In this document: positions 1-7,154 of the stretch, piece by piece
Layout of the letters: each line of letters begins with the position of its first letter
How positions within the stretch are numbered: the first letter of the stretch is position 1
Assembly (NCBI RefSeq): GCF_003062295.1
Contig: NZ_PYCN01000003.1
Location: forward strand, 372,001-436,000
Source: Bradyrhizobium algeriense
Lineage (GTDB): Bacteria; Pseudomonadota; Alphaproteobacteria; Rhizobiales; Xanthobacteraceae
Reading direction: 5' to 3'
Length of the DNA: 64,000 nt
Made by a program: the position numbers and the translations under genes
Notes under the pieces: generated by a model
What the model was told of the DNA's origin: nothing
Seen by the model: the letters and a program-made list of their open reading frames with translations, nothing else
The model's database searches: none

Positions 1-29
1 TCGCTGCGAAAGAGACGCACCAGCGGTCC

Positions 30-97
30 TGAGAATTTTCAGTCATCAGCGAAAAAGGACTTTTTCAACACAATCCGCCAGAAGCGGTCGTTCCCGG
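30..97 (+). repeat. End of a dispersed MITE-like repeat
   Basis: This stretch contains CTGAGAATTTTC, then GACTTTTTCAACACAATC followed by CGCCAGAAGCGGTCGTTC. The same series (AGAATTTTC, GACTTTTGCAAC, ATCCGCCAGTAGCGG) forms the right end of the element at 20306-20558, and a version bounds the IS at 29699-31250. The flank TTTTGACCCA just outside also recurs at about 20,577. It is probably the right end of another copy, cut off by the window edge. Confidence 0.55.
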
Positions 98-285
98 GAT
101 GCCTGTTTTTGACCCATCTCAAACGACACGGAAAATGAGGTTTGGTTCTCGGCCATGCAGCTCGCCATGCAAACGAGAATGCGAGGTCATCTGCGCCGAA
201 CTCATGGACGATGTGCATTCCCTTTGTGCCAGTATTCAGAAAACCATCTGGTCACTATGGCTTTGCTATCTTGATTTGCGAGATG

Positions 286-606
286 CTACTTTCGTGCTTT
301 CGCAACGCCTTCACCAACTGGGTTTTCACCCGAGGTCAACGCGGGTAGATGAACCCGCGGCAACTTTGAAGCTGCTTTAGTTGTTCCGCAAAGGCTACGG
401 CCCAGCAGGTGCCGGTGAAGAAACTCAATCTCATCCGCGACCACTGCCTCGTGGGACGGCCCATCGTAGATGTCGAAATGATCGACACCTGGATAGATGC
501 GGAGCTCACCTTTCGGGGCTTGGCGCGCGGCCTCAATTGCAGGTCCCGGCTTGGCAACCCGATCGTCCGGAAGAGCAGCTTTCGAACTTGATGCGCGAAG
601 CGGGAG
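286..606 (-). pseudogene. C-terminal remnant of an alpha/beta hydrolase
   Basis: The minus-strand frame is open between two stops and reads AIEAARQAPKGELRIYPG, then VDHFDIYDG and HEAVVADEIEFLHRHL (about 405-560). This is the usual end of dienelactone-hydrolase-like alpha/beta hydrolases, where the H of VDHFDIY is the catalytic histidine. The nucleophile and oxyanion regions are absent and there is no start codon. Residues after HRHL do not look like the family, so only the tail is homologous. The long plus-strand frame over the same bases is judged a shadow. Confidence 0.6.
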
Positions 607-1346
607 TCAGTCCTTCGGCTCCGCTGACCAGCATGAAGCCGTCTCGCGCCTCGCTGGCGACGATTCATCGATTGGCGGATTGGCGCCATGTGGCTTTCGG
701 CGGTTCTCTATTTGCAGCATCCATTGGGGTCGCTGCCTGGTGGTGGTCATCCTCCGTTGATATGGCGAGGGTGGCCCCCTTAGACTCGGGACCTCTGACA
801 CAGGCCGCGCCGGAAGCCTCCCCGCCGAAAGAGGTCGCGCCAACTGCTGTTACCCTGTCTACCGAGTTGGCGCAGCAGCTCCAACCGATGGCGCGCGATC
901 TCGCGGCCTCGAGGCAAACGGTCGAACAGCTCAAGGTGAGGCAAGAACAGCTGGTCCGCGACAATGAAAATCTCGCGAGCCAACTCAAGGCGAGCCGGGA
1001 AGAAATGGCACGCTACAACAGTAGCATCGACCAGATCAAGGCGACCCAGATCCAGATGGCGCGCGAAAGCCAGACGCTCAACGAACGGCTCAACGCAAGC
1101 CAGGAACAACTCGCCCGCGTAATCGCCAACGCTTCAGAGCCAAGCCCGGTCTCCGAACCGGCTGAGATGATCCCCGAAGATTCAAAGGTGAGCCCCGAAG
1201 AGCCAAAGGTAATGCACGAAATACCACTGCCGCGTCCGCGACAGTCGGCCAATGTCGCCCAGACTCAAAAGCCGGCGCCAACCCCGGCGCGGCCGCAAGC
1301 CAAAAAACCGCAACCGCCATTCGCATGGCCATGGTCAGTGCGATAA
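591..1346 (+). CDS. Membrane-anchored coiled-coil protein of unknown function
   Basis: The protein has about 251 residues. A short N-terminal region is followed by one hydrophobic segment (FGGSLFAASIGVAAWWW, residues about 37-53). A long polar heptad-like region rich in Q, E, R and A (about 95-185) is a likely coiled coil, and the tail is Pro/Lys-rich. This layout suggests an inner-membrane protein with a periplasmic or cytoplasmic coil, and no enzyme motif is visible. The frame is open upstream to 381, but that part lies antisense to the hydrolase remnant, so I start at ATG 591; ATG 633 (MKPSRASLATI) is an alternative. Similar proteins are common in Bradyrhizobium and none has a known role. 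Confidence 0.7.
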   Translation: MREAGVSPSAPLTSMKPSRASLATIHRLADWRHVAFGGSLFAASIGVAAWWWSSSVDMARVAPLDSGPLTQAAPEASPPKEVAPTAVTLSTELAQQLQPMARDLAASRQTVEQLKVRQEQLVRDNENLASQLKASREEMARYNSSIDQIKATQIQMARESQTLNERLNASQEQLARVIANASEPSPVSEPAEMIPEDSKVSPEEPKVMHEIPLPRPRQSANVAQTQKPAPTPARPQAKKPQPPFAWPWSVR

Positions 1347-1406
1347 TGCACCCGGCCGCTTTTCGTGAAGTCCACTATGACGGCCCGGAGCTATTCGCTT
1401 GAACGC

Positions 1407-1514
1407 GAGAAGGGCCTCAAAGCGGCGGCGCCTGAGACCCTTCCTGGGCTGAGGTATCGCGCCGGGGGAAGGTACGACACGGCTTCAACGCACCACCCTC
1501 GTTCGCATTCCTAA
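1407..1514 (+). repeat. Hairpin-headed dispersed repeat, copy 1
   Basis: The copy begins GAGAAGGGCCTCA, continues with CTGAGACCCTTCCTGGG and TGAGGTATCGC, and closes with CTTCAACGCACCACCCTC and ATTCCTAA. The same blocks in the same order occur at 5908-6038. Here the head hairpin is imperfect, while in the second copy it is perfect. It lies between two small genes and could act as a terminator. Confidence 0.6.
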
Positions 1515-1555
1515 GCTACGTCCGAGCCCGCCGGCGACCCCCTGCTCGGTCCTGC

Positions 1556-1801
1556 TTGCGCCCGCGACTTGATTGCTACTTTGCCTTCGCCATCGCCCCT
1601 GACGAAGAGGGCATGGAACTCCACACTATAGGGGTCGTCCAAGAGGAAGCAGCCCGCACGCTCGCCGATATGGCAAGGGATGCGATCCGGGGCCGCCGCA
1701 CGGACGGCGCGGGGCACATGATGTCAATCGAGGTCAGAGACGACGCCGGGCCGGTAATGCAAGTGAAGTTTACGTTCGAGGTTCACCAGCAGAGACATTA
1801 A
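1556..1801 (+). CDS. DUF6894 family small protein
   Basis: This 81-residue protein has the DUF6894 pattern: an aromatic start, DEEGMEL, then EAARTLADMARDA and a C-terminal IEVRDDAGPVMQVKFTF. The family is abundant in Bradyrhizobium and has no known function. The usual first residues (M-P-R-Y-F-F) are blurred here to MRPRLDCYFAFA, so the N-terminus may be damaged or the start may lie elsewhere. A paralogue is encoded at 36835-37080. Confidence 0.7.
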   Translation: MRPRLDCYFAFAIAPDEEGMELHTIGVVQEEAARTLADMARDAIRGRRTDGAGHMMSIEVRDDAGPVMQVKFTFEVHQQRH

Positions 1802-1991
1802 GACCGCCTCATTTGGCGCCTTTCCCTGTCTCGGGTGATCGGTACTGTCTGTATTAGCCCGGCTCACAGATGCCGCTGATCGATACTCCTGCGGATGTAG
1901 TTAGAGACGTGTCGTCCCGACTTAACATTTGTTGGTTCAGCTCCCTGTTCTCCGTGCCACGGTCATGGAAAATTAAGACACGCAGGGGACG

Positions 1992-2165
1992 ATGAAAGAT
2001 CATAAAACCCATCTGGAGAAGCTGCGCAAAGACGCGGCCGGCGCGCTGGTCAGGGACTTGGCTACCGACAAAGCGAAGCGTGAGATGTTCGACCGGCTTG
2101 GGCGCCATCTGGATCAACTAGCCGACGGGGTTGAACGGGCCATGAATGCTCGAAAGACCGGCTAA
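1992..2165 (+). CDS. Small hypothetical protein (57 aa)
   Basis: This short gene reads MKDHKTHLEKLRKDAA at its start and is charged and predicted helical throughout. AGGGGA lies seven bases before the ATG and supports the start. No family is recognised, but similar short proteins recur next to secreted proteins in Bradyrhizobium. The broken gene 2182-2598 follows 16 bases later. Confidence 0.6.
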   Translation: MKDHKTHLEKLRKDAAGALVRDLATDKAKREMFDRLGRHLDQLADGVERAMNARKTG

Positions 2166-2181
2166 AGGTAGCGGTGCGAGT

Positions 2182-2598
2182 ATGCGGGTAAAATCGCTAC
2201 TCATTCTGCTGAGTGTCACGGCGCTAGGGGCTTACACTGTAGGCCGCCACAGCAGTCCCGTGAATAACGCGCCAGTCGCCTCGGTCGCGCAGCCCCCCGT
2301 GGCCAGGCCCGCGGCCGCCCACGCCCGCGAGAAGCCTGCACCGCCTGAGTTCAAGCGCAAGGTTGAAGGCGCGCTCACTGCGGCCCGCGATCGCCGCGAT
2401 CATCGTTCAGGCGAGCCGCGCGCAGTACCATGCGGGAGGGCGGCCTTGTGCCTGCCCTGACGATCCCATGCGCAACGGATGAGCGTGCGCTCTCGCAGCG
2501 CCTACTCTCGACCGCGCGGCGCAGCGCCGCTTTGCTATCCTAGTGACGTGACGCCTGCGATGATCGACAGTTATAGGCAAAGGCAGGCGTCGCGATGA
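2182..2598 (+). pseudogene. Secreted small protein gene broken by two frameshifts
   Basis: The gene starts MRVKSLLILLSVTALGAYTVG, a signal or anchor segment, followed by a Pro/Ala linker. After KVEGALTA the reading moves to another frame (AIAAIIVQASRAQYH, CPDDPMRNG), then moves again to RSAYSRPRGAAPLCYPSD and VTPAMIDSYRQ. The parts together match a common Bradyrhizobium secreted protein ending in C-P-x-D, RSAYSRPGG and LCYPSDVT. The two shifts leave a 92-residue product with a scrambled tail. The stop TGA (2596-2598) directly abuts the convergent DUF2285 gene. Confidence 0.65.
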
Positions 2599-2886
2599 TC
2601 AGACGCCGCCTCGCAGCAGATGAAGATAACCTTGCTCCGTCATCCATCTGGCGCGCGATAGGTGGCTTTCGAAGGCTCGCCGCGCGCGGCCGGCGGCGCG
2701 ATCCAGGTCAATGTGCAGGAGTATCCGCGAGACATCCCGCCAGTCGGCACCTTCCGCATCGGCATCGAGCAGACGCAAGTACGTGACGATATGCTCCTCG
2801 TCGTAGGTGGTGACCGCTGGATCGGCTGGGACCAGATCAGCGACCTTAGGATCGAGCGGCGGCGACGAGAGTGCGACACGCGGCAC
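2599..2886 (-). CDS. DUF2285 domain protein
   Basis: The 95-residue product reads PPLDPKVADLVPADPAVTTY, then DEEHIVTYLRLLDADAEGAD and ESHLSRARWMTEQGYLHLL. This is the compact DUF2285 (T6SS/ICE regulator-like) domain found mostly on rhizobial mobile and conjugative elements, where it is thought to act in regulation. The start is GTG. Its presence beside fragments and repeats fits a strain-variable region. Function here is unknown. Confidence 0.75.
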   Translation of the reverse strand: MPRVALSSPPLDPKVADLVPADPAVTTYDEEHIVTYLRLLDADAEGADWRDVSRILLHIDLDRAAGRARRAFESHLSRARWMTEQGYLHLLRGGV

Positions 2887-2983
2887 ACAAACTCAGCCCC
2901 GGCTTTAGGTCAAGTCGCTAAGTTAGCAATCTGGATTTGCGGATGTACCACATTCAGCGTCCGACCGTCCTTGCAACGGAGAG

Positions 2984-3415
2984 CTATCGATCCTCATCCG
3001 GGTGCACCCACTTGTAAGGCGTGATCTCACGCGTCTCGGTCAGCTTGATCATGTGCACCGGCGGCGCGTGGCGGCCCTTTCGGCATGATCGGCATTTCAG
3101 CGAAGCCTCCAACTTCCATAGCGGCGTCTCGCGCGGTCGGCGGATGGCGTCCGGCGGCAGGCTGACTCGCGTCTTGCAGCGATTGCATTCGACCTCCAGC
3201 CGACCCAAACCGCCATTCAGACATTGGCCAATGGTCGGGGACGGTTGGGCGGGCCCGCCGTAGCCTTCCAAGCGGAGCGACCACGCCTCGGCCTCGGCGC
3301 GGTTGGCGTCCCGGATTGCCTTCCGGGCAGCCTCCCGGGTGCATTTGGCGCGCATCTCGGCTCCCATGATCTTGCCGCCCCAGGTGACCCGTCGCGTTTT
3401 GGTGCTCATGGCCAC
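2984..3415 (-). CDS. Conserved zinc-ribbon-like protein
   Basis: The product has 143 residues. The N-terminal half is basic, and the C-terminal half holds VECNRCKTRVSLPP and SLKCRSCRKGR, two CxxC pairs that should form a zinc ribbon. The end KLTETREITPYKWVHPDEDR is highly charged. Related proteins occur widely in Bradyrhizobium without an assigned role; nucleic-acid binding is possible. It stands alone on this strand, downstream of no obvious operon. Confidence 0.75.
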   Translation of the reverse strand: MAMSTKTRRVTWGGKIMGAEMRAKCTREAARKAIRDANRAEAEAWSLRLEGYGGPAQPSPTIGQCLNGGLGRLEVECNRCKTRVSLPPDAIRRPRETPLWKLEASLKCRSCRKGRHAPPVHMIKLTETREITPYKWVHPDEDR

Positions 3416-3554
3416 GATTACAGCGCTACGGCCTCGACTGGCAATCCACGATCACTAGAATGACATCGGCCCCGTGGCACTTAGATAAGGTTGGAACCGT
3501 GGAAGCGGAGAAGCGTCAAGTCACGTCAGACTTACCGCCACCGTCGAGGGTGAA

Positions 3555-3812
3555 ATGGCCCTGTATTTCAGCCGCGTTGGTCCTGCAACAGAGGAATTAG
3601 AGATATGGAGCGCGAGCGAAGGCGGCTTTTCGTTCGTAATCAGTAACGAGAGTAGAGATGGGCCTGGACTTCACGGCAAGCCCGGCTTTGTAGCTTCTTG
3701 GCGTCCCATCCATATTAACAAGCCTGCGATCAGGGTGGGCGGATCACCCTTCAAGACGTTTGCCGAAGCCGAGACGGCCTGTGAGGCCATGTTGGCGCAC
3801 CTGACCAGATAG
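3555..3812 (+). CDS. Small conserved hypothetical protein (85 aa)
   Basis: The protein starts MALYFSRVGPATEELEIWSA and contains FSFVISNESRDGPGLHGKPG, then SPFKTFAEAETACEAMLAHL. GAGGG lies before the ATG. The pattern of beta strands followed by a helix is typical of small Bradyrhizobium hypotheticals. No catalytic motif is seen. Confidence 0.65.
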   Translation: MALYFSRVGPATEELEIWSASEGGFSFVISNESRDGPGLHGKPGFVASWRPIHINKPAIRVGGSPFKTFAEAETACEAMLAHLTR

Positions 3813-3856
3813 TTTCGGCTTTGGCGCAGCCGAAGCAAAGCTGACGAGGGACCAAT

Positions 3857-3994
3857 GACGTTTTCATTTACGTCAACACGCGCAAGCAGATCGGAGAAGA
3901 CCATGTCCAGGTATTCGCAAATGTGGATGCCGCAGAAAAGTGGTTCGAGAACGATCCTGAAGGCGTCGCGTTCGAGTGCGAGGTATTAGAATAG
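3857..3994 (+). pseudogene. Small gene with lost start codon
   Basis: The open frame reads DVFIYVNTRKQIGEDHV, then FANVDAAEKWFENDPEG and VAFECEVLE followed by a stop. The family normally begins M-(x)-VFIYVNT. Here the nearby ATG at 3855 is one base out of frame and an in-frame TGA precedes the segment, so no start is available. A single-base indel at the start is the simplest explanation. Translation from a non-standard codon cannot be excluded. Confidence 0.5.
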
Positions 3995-4131
3995 TCGTTG
4001 ATGCGCGCGCCTCTGTCGTGCGCACGTGCGGGGTGGTAAATCGTGAGCGCACAATGGGGCTCGGTGTTGCACTTTGGTAACCCGTTATTTTGCTCGCAAG
4101 CGATAAGTTCATCGCTTTGGGAGAGAGGCAT

Positions 4132-4329
4132 ATGGACGTGTATTTGAACACCAAACGTGATCTGCTCGTTGTGAAGAAGGGATATCCGATGCCGCCCGCT
4201 GCGGCGCAGGGAAAATGGCGCAAGAGCAAGAAGCGGGTTATCAAAGTCAGCGACGAGATTAGCTCCGCGCTCCAGAGGCAGGGCTACTACATGCGCAAGC
4301 TAAGGGACCTGCATAGTAATAGAGACTAG
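4132..4329 (+). CDS. Small basic hypothetical protein (65 aa)
   Basis: The start MDVYLNTKRDLLVVKKGYPM is preceded by GGGAGAGAGGCAT, a good ribosome site; the frame is open upstream to 4090, but that ATG lacks one. The product is lysine/arginine-rich (GKWRKSKKRVIKVSDEI) and ends YYMRKLRDLHSNRD. Similar proteins are common in Bradyrhizobium. Its role is unknown; the charge would allow nucleic-acid contact. Confidence 0.65.
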   Translation: MDVYLNTKRDLLVVKKGYPMPPAAAQGKWRKSKKRVIKVSDEISSALQRQGYYMRKLRDLHSNRD

Positions 4330-4340
4330 CGCAAGAATGA

Positions 4341-4538
4341 TCCTTTGCGGCAGCCTTCTTCCGGGTAATGAACCGCTACGTCGGCAACCTACCGCCAATG
4401 CCGGGCGTCTTTCCCGACTATCCCGCGCCGGTCGTTCGCAATGCGGGCACCGAACGCGAATTGACGTTGATGCGCTGGGGCATGCCGCCGCCACCGCGCA
4501 CCGGCGGGCCGCCAGTCAGTTATTTGCCAGCTTCTTAA
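4341..4538 (+). pseudogene. Fragment of SRAP (YedK/HMCES-like) peptidase gene
   Basis: The frame between two stops reads AAAFFRVMNRYVGNLPPMPG, VFPDYPAPVVRNAGTEREL and LMRWGMPPPPRTGGPPV. This is the region following the catalytic N-terminal cysteine of SOS-response-associated peptidases, which cross-link to abasic sites in single-stranded DNA. The MCG(R) start and everything after residue about 90 of the family are missing, so the product could not function. The cut end overlaps the start of the convergent gene 4516-4671. Confidence 0.65.
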
Positions 4539-4671
4539 CCGCCTTAAACTCACCTGACTTCTTGCTGCGCTTAGTCCACGCCGTCGCGCCGTCCAACTTG
4601 GTCTTCACCTGCGACCGCTTCTTCACCGCGCCTTTCCTGGCGTTGTCGCCTACCGGTTTATTGACTGTCAT
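4516..4671 (-). CDS. Tiny lysine-rich protein (51 aa)
   Basis: The gene reads MTVNKPVGDNARKGAVKKRS and ends KAVKKLANN. GGGAGGA lies seven bases before the ATG. More than a quarter of its residues are lysine or arginine. Proteins beginning MTVNKPVGDNARKGAVKKR are widespread in Bradyrhizobium, which supports this as a real gene despite its size. Function is unknown. Confidence 0.65.
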   Translation of the reverse strand: MTVNKPVGDNARKGAVKKRSQVKTKLDGATAWTKRSKKSGEFKAVKKLANN

Positions 4672-4817
4672 GCTCATCCTCCCGTTGCTTTACATCTGGC
4701 GACGACGGGAGAATCCTTGACGCTTCCGAATGTTCCCGGGCGCTTGGAGCGGCCAGCAAGCCGGGAACATGACCCAACCATTTGAGTCGATCTGTTTTGT
4801 TTAGTGGAGTTTCTGGC

Positions 4818-5291
4818 GTGGCGTTTCAGCGCAAGAAGGCGGCGACGATCGGCGTCAAGGCGTCCTACCCCGACTTCATCGAGCCTGCGCTCGCCTCGCC
4901 CATTGAAAGGGTACCGAGCGGCGAACGCTGGCTACACGAAATAAAGTTCGATGGTTACCGGGTGCAGATCCACCTCGTGAACGAGGCGGTGAAGGTCACT
5001 GGTTTCGCACTCGACGGCAACAAGTGGGACGGCATCTACGTCGGCCGGCGCAAGGGCGAGGATCTGATCTACGCCGGCAAGGTCGACCACGGCTTCGACA
5101 AGACCTCGGCGGCAGCACTACGCAAGCGACTGACGCCGCTGATCCGCAAGACCCAGCCCTACACCAAGCGCATCGCGAACAAGGGCATCTGGGTCGAACC
5201 TGAGTTGCTAGCCGAGATCGAGTACCGCGCCAAATCCGCCGAGGGGAAGGTGCGCCATCCCTTCTTCAGGGGCCTGCGGAAGGACCTGTGA
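4818..5291 (+). pseudogene. ATP-dependent DNA ligase (LigD type) with large in-frame internal deletion
   Basis: The N-terminal part (FIEPALASPIERVPSGERW, then HEIKFDGYRVQIHL) carries ligase motif I, KFDGYR, with the adenylated lysine. After LVNEAVKV the sequence jumps to TGFALDGNKWDGIYVGRRKG and GIWVEPELLAEIEYRAKSAEG, the OB-fold end of the domain, finishing in HPFFRGLRKDL. Roughly 130-140 residues with motifs III to V are missing, judged against the usual domain. The frame is kept across the junction, so a 157-residue protein could be made but should not ligate. I start at GTG 4818 (VAFQRKKAATIGV), where the family begins. Confidence 0.7.
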
Positions 5292-5395
5292 TGGACATCT
5301 ACGACGATGCCGAGTGGACCGCGATGGATATAGAAGCCTGTTGCAAACCTGCCGATGGGGCCGGAAGAGATCGGTCGCTTGACGACCGCCTATGA
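5291..5395 (+). pseudogene. N-terminal stub of a small conserved gene
   Basis: The ATG overlaps the ligase stop (TGATG). The product begins MDIYDDAEWTAMDIE, as in a roughly 55-residue Bradyrhizobium protein often found beside ligD, but the rest (ACCKPADGAGRDRS) is unrelated and soon meets a stop. A deletion has joined it to the next gene. Confidence 0.45.
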
Positions 5396-5540
5396 GCAAG
5401 CATTGCACGCCATCGGCATCGTTGACCGGGGCGATCCGCTGGCTGAACTCCTCGCCAGGAAAATCATCGAAGTCGCACAGACTGGCATCCGCGAGCCGGC
5501 CGACATCTCTGCTCAAGCGATCAAGGAAATCGGCATCCCA
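5355..5540 (+). pseudogene. Small conserved gene that has lost its stop
   Basis: The segment reads MGPEEIGRLTTAYEQALHAI, then DRGDPLAELLARKIIEVAQ and REPADISAQAIKEIGIP. Family members of about 62-68 residues end soon after KE(I/L)GIP. Here the frame runs on to 5834 through sequence antisense to the next gene, so the true stop has been removed. The family role is unknown; it is helical and often lies near DNA repair or small stress genes. Confidence 0.5.
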
Positions 5541-5552
5541 ACGTACAAGCCC

Positions 5553-5765
5553 TCATGTCGCGCCAACCTCGTTGATCGTCACCAGGAAGCGCTTCTCCTT
5601 GGCCACGTCCCGAGTGATCTCGACCGATTGCACGATACCTGTGAAGGACGCGAAGCCGCCGCTCAGGTCCAAGCCGGAAATGCTGATAGCCTGTCCTGTC
5701 CGCCGCGAGTGATTGCAGCGGCGAACCGAACTTGCGTTGTCCTCGCCCAAATAGATTTGCGGCAT
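5553..5765 (-). CDS. Small conserved hypothetical protein (70 aa)
   Basis: The product reads MPQIYLGEDNASSVRRCNH, then RRTGQAISISGLDLSGGFAS and VQSVEITRDVAKEKRFLVT. It looks like a compact beta-barrel-like domain known from Bradyrhizobium hypotheticals. The frame continues upstream without a better start. It is convergent with the damaged gene at 5355, whose run-on frame covers it. Confidence 0.45.
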   Translation of the reverse strand: MPQIYLGEDNASSVRRCNHSRRTGQAISISGLDLSGGFASFTGIVQSVEITRDVAKEKRFLVTINEVGAT

Positions 5766-5834
5766 CAGCCCCGTGATCCCAGCACCAGTAGAACGCACTG
5801 GCACCATCGAGCAGCCGAGCCGCCCGAAATCTAA

Positions 5835-5910
5835 TTTGAGATTACAAAGATGCTTTGAGATTACAAAGATACTTAAAGATGACAAAAACATACTTTGAGA
5901 TTACAAAGAG
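5835..5910 (+). repeat. Tandem 19-21 bp repeat, four units
   Basis: Units read TTTGAGATTACAAAGATGC, TTTGAGATTACAAAGATAC, a diverged third unit (TTAAAGATGACAAAAACATAC) and a partial fourth unit TTTGAGATTACAAAGAG. They are AT-rich in a GC-rich background and run straight into the hairpin at 5911. There are no spacers, so this is not a CRISPR array. Confidence 0.8.
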
Positions 5911-6038
5911 AAGGGCCTCAGCGGCACCGCTGAGGCCCTTCTTGGGTTGAGGTATCGCACCCTGGGGGACATGGTGCGACATCGCTTCAACCCACCAGCC
6001 ATTCGCTTCAACGCACCACCCTCAGTTCACGTTCCTAA
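5908..6038 (+). repeat. Hairpin-headed dispersed repeat, copy 2
   Basis: This copy shares with 1407-1514 the blocks GAGAAGGGCCTCA, TGAGGCCCTTCTTGGG, TGAGGTATCGC, CTTCAACGCACCACCCTC and GTTCCTAA. It contains an extra short duplication of CGCTTCAAC. Both copies are on the same strand and are followed by small hypothetical genes. Confidence 0.65.
5911..5940 (+). terminator. Perfect 13-bp hairpin, terminator-like
   Basis: AAGGGCCTCAGCG and CGCTGAGGCCCTT pair perfectly around the loop GCAC. The following bases CTTGGGTT hold only a weak T stretch, so it may be a bidirectional terminator or simply the folded head of the repeat. Confidence 0.55.
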
Positions 6039-6090
6039 CGGCCGAGCCGACGCTCGCGCCGCTTGCGGCTGCTGCTGACCTTCCTGACCC

Positions 6091-6267
6091 TTAGTGCGCC
6101 GTCTTGAATTCCGCGATCTTCCGCGCGCCGTCCCATAACTCTACGTCGTGTCCGTCCACGAGCAATTTGGCGCGCTCTTTGGCTGCTTCGTCATCGTCGC
6201 ATTCAATGTCCACGCGATGGACGATATGGCCGTTCCAGCCAATCATGTAAGCTCGATAGGCGTGCAT
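6091..6267 (-). CDS. Small conserved hypothetical protein (58 aa)
   Basis: The product begins MHAYRAYMIGWNGHIVHRVD and continues DDDEAAKERAKLLVDGHD, ending ARKIAEFKTAH. This is a well-recognised short Bradyrhizobium family with an N-terminal strand, a charged helix and an aromatic strand. AAAGGCG precedes the ATG. No function is known. Confidence 0.65.
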   Translation of the reverse strand: MHAYRAYMIGWNGHIVHRVDIECDDDEAAKERAKLLVDGHDVELWDGARKIAEFKTAH

Positions 6268-6650
6268 GGGTGCGCCTTTCTCACCTCGGCGATTGCAGCC
6301 CAGGCGACCGCAGCCAATCGTTGATGCGGCTCGCTGTGTCTAATTGCCTGACCGTCGTAGCAAGCGCTTCATGCTCAGGCTTTGGAGCGGACGCGGCGCT
6401 GCATGACTACCTCTCTCGATTAGGGGTCCTTCGATTAGGGGTCCTAGACCGTTGTTCAACTGAGAACGCCGAGATTGCCGAACGGATCCAGCGTTCCGTT
6501 TGGTATCCGACTCTAAAAGTTGATTTGGAGTCGGAAGAAGGCGGAACGAGCTTAGCACTTGCGCATTCAATCCCGTGCCGGTTCACCCCCGGCACATTCC
6601 CGTGACAGCAGCCTCGGTCCCCCCGCCGAGGCCGTTTCGGTTCGACAGGT
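6268..6650. other. Intergenic region with a 15-bp direct duplication
   Basis: I see no supported gene here. TCGATTAGGGGTCCT is repeated directly at 6416-6430 and 6431-6445. The open frames across it have no recognisable protein pattern. Confidence 0.5.
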
Positions 6651-6767
6651 TTAACGTCGGCCGCCGGCTCCCGCCTTCTTCTTTTTCCCGGCCTTCTTCT
6701 CGACCCGCACGCCCTTGAATTTTATCACGCCGCTTTTCTTCTTCGCTTGCTTTTTTAGCGCGCCCAT
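6651..6767 (-). CDS. Tiny lysine-rich protein (38 aa)
   Basis: The frame reads MGALKKQAKKKSGVIKFKGV, then RVEKKAGKKKKAGAGGRR. Half the residues are basic. The VIKFKGVRVEKK core is protein-like, and short lysine-rich proteins of this sort are common in these genomes. Its ATG is at the junction with the intron-associated scrap upstream, so it may be the tail of a longer gene that was cut. Confidence 0.4.
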   Translation of the reverse strand: MGALKKQAKKKSGVIKFKGVRVEKKAGKKKKAGAGGRR

Positions 6768-6945
6768 CCGTGTTGCCTTCCGTCACCGGAACGACGTCGG
6801 CACCCAGGATGAGGGTACTTTCGCGGCTCAATGGCTGGCCTATGCGCTCCCCTGTCAACGCTTCGCCAATACCCTCACGGGCATCTGCGCATGACTCGGG
6901 GTCGATGCGGTTCGCTACTCCTTCATCGTGATGGACTTGCACCAT
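6768..6945 (-). mobile_element. Scrap of a group II intron-associated ORF
   Basis: The frame reads MVQVHHDEGVANRIDPESC, then GIGEALTGERIGQPLSRES and VVPVTEGNTDGRAK. This is the well-known ORF that precedes group II intron reverse transcriptases in many proteobacteria, probably a translation of the intron 5-prime RNA region. No reverse transcriptase follows and the similarity stops at the junction near 6767. I infer a truncated intron. Confidence 0.5.
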
Positions 6946-7154
6946 CTACTCCTTGCCGGTCTCCCGGCGCACTCCGGTTTACCCCGAAACCGGACTCAAC
7001 TCGGCAATCGCGGCATGTCCGAAATGTGCCAATACCGTCCCAAGGGCCTTGCTCGATCAACCTATTGGCGCGAAAAGATCGACAGTGGTGGGTGGGAATG
7101 CTCATTCGGGAAGTCATGCGCGCCGAAGCGCCTCCATTTTCCGAGAAGCGGGGC

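Noticed and set aside
5835..5910. Possible CRISPR array
   Set aside because: Units are contiguous without unique spacers and no cas gene is present.
6831..7154. N-terminal extension of the amidohydrolase
   Set aside because: The extra 108 codons show no family similarity and overlap the opposite-strand intron scrap.
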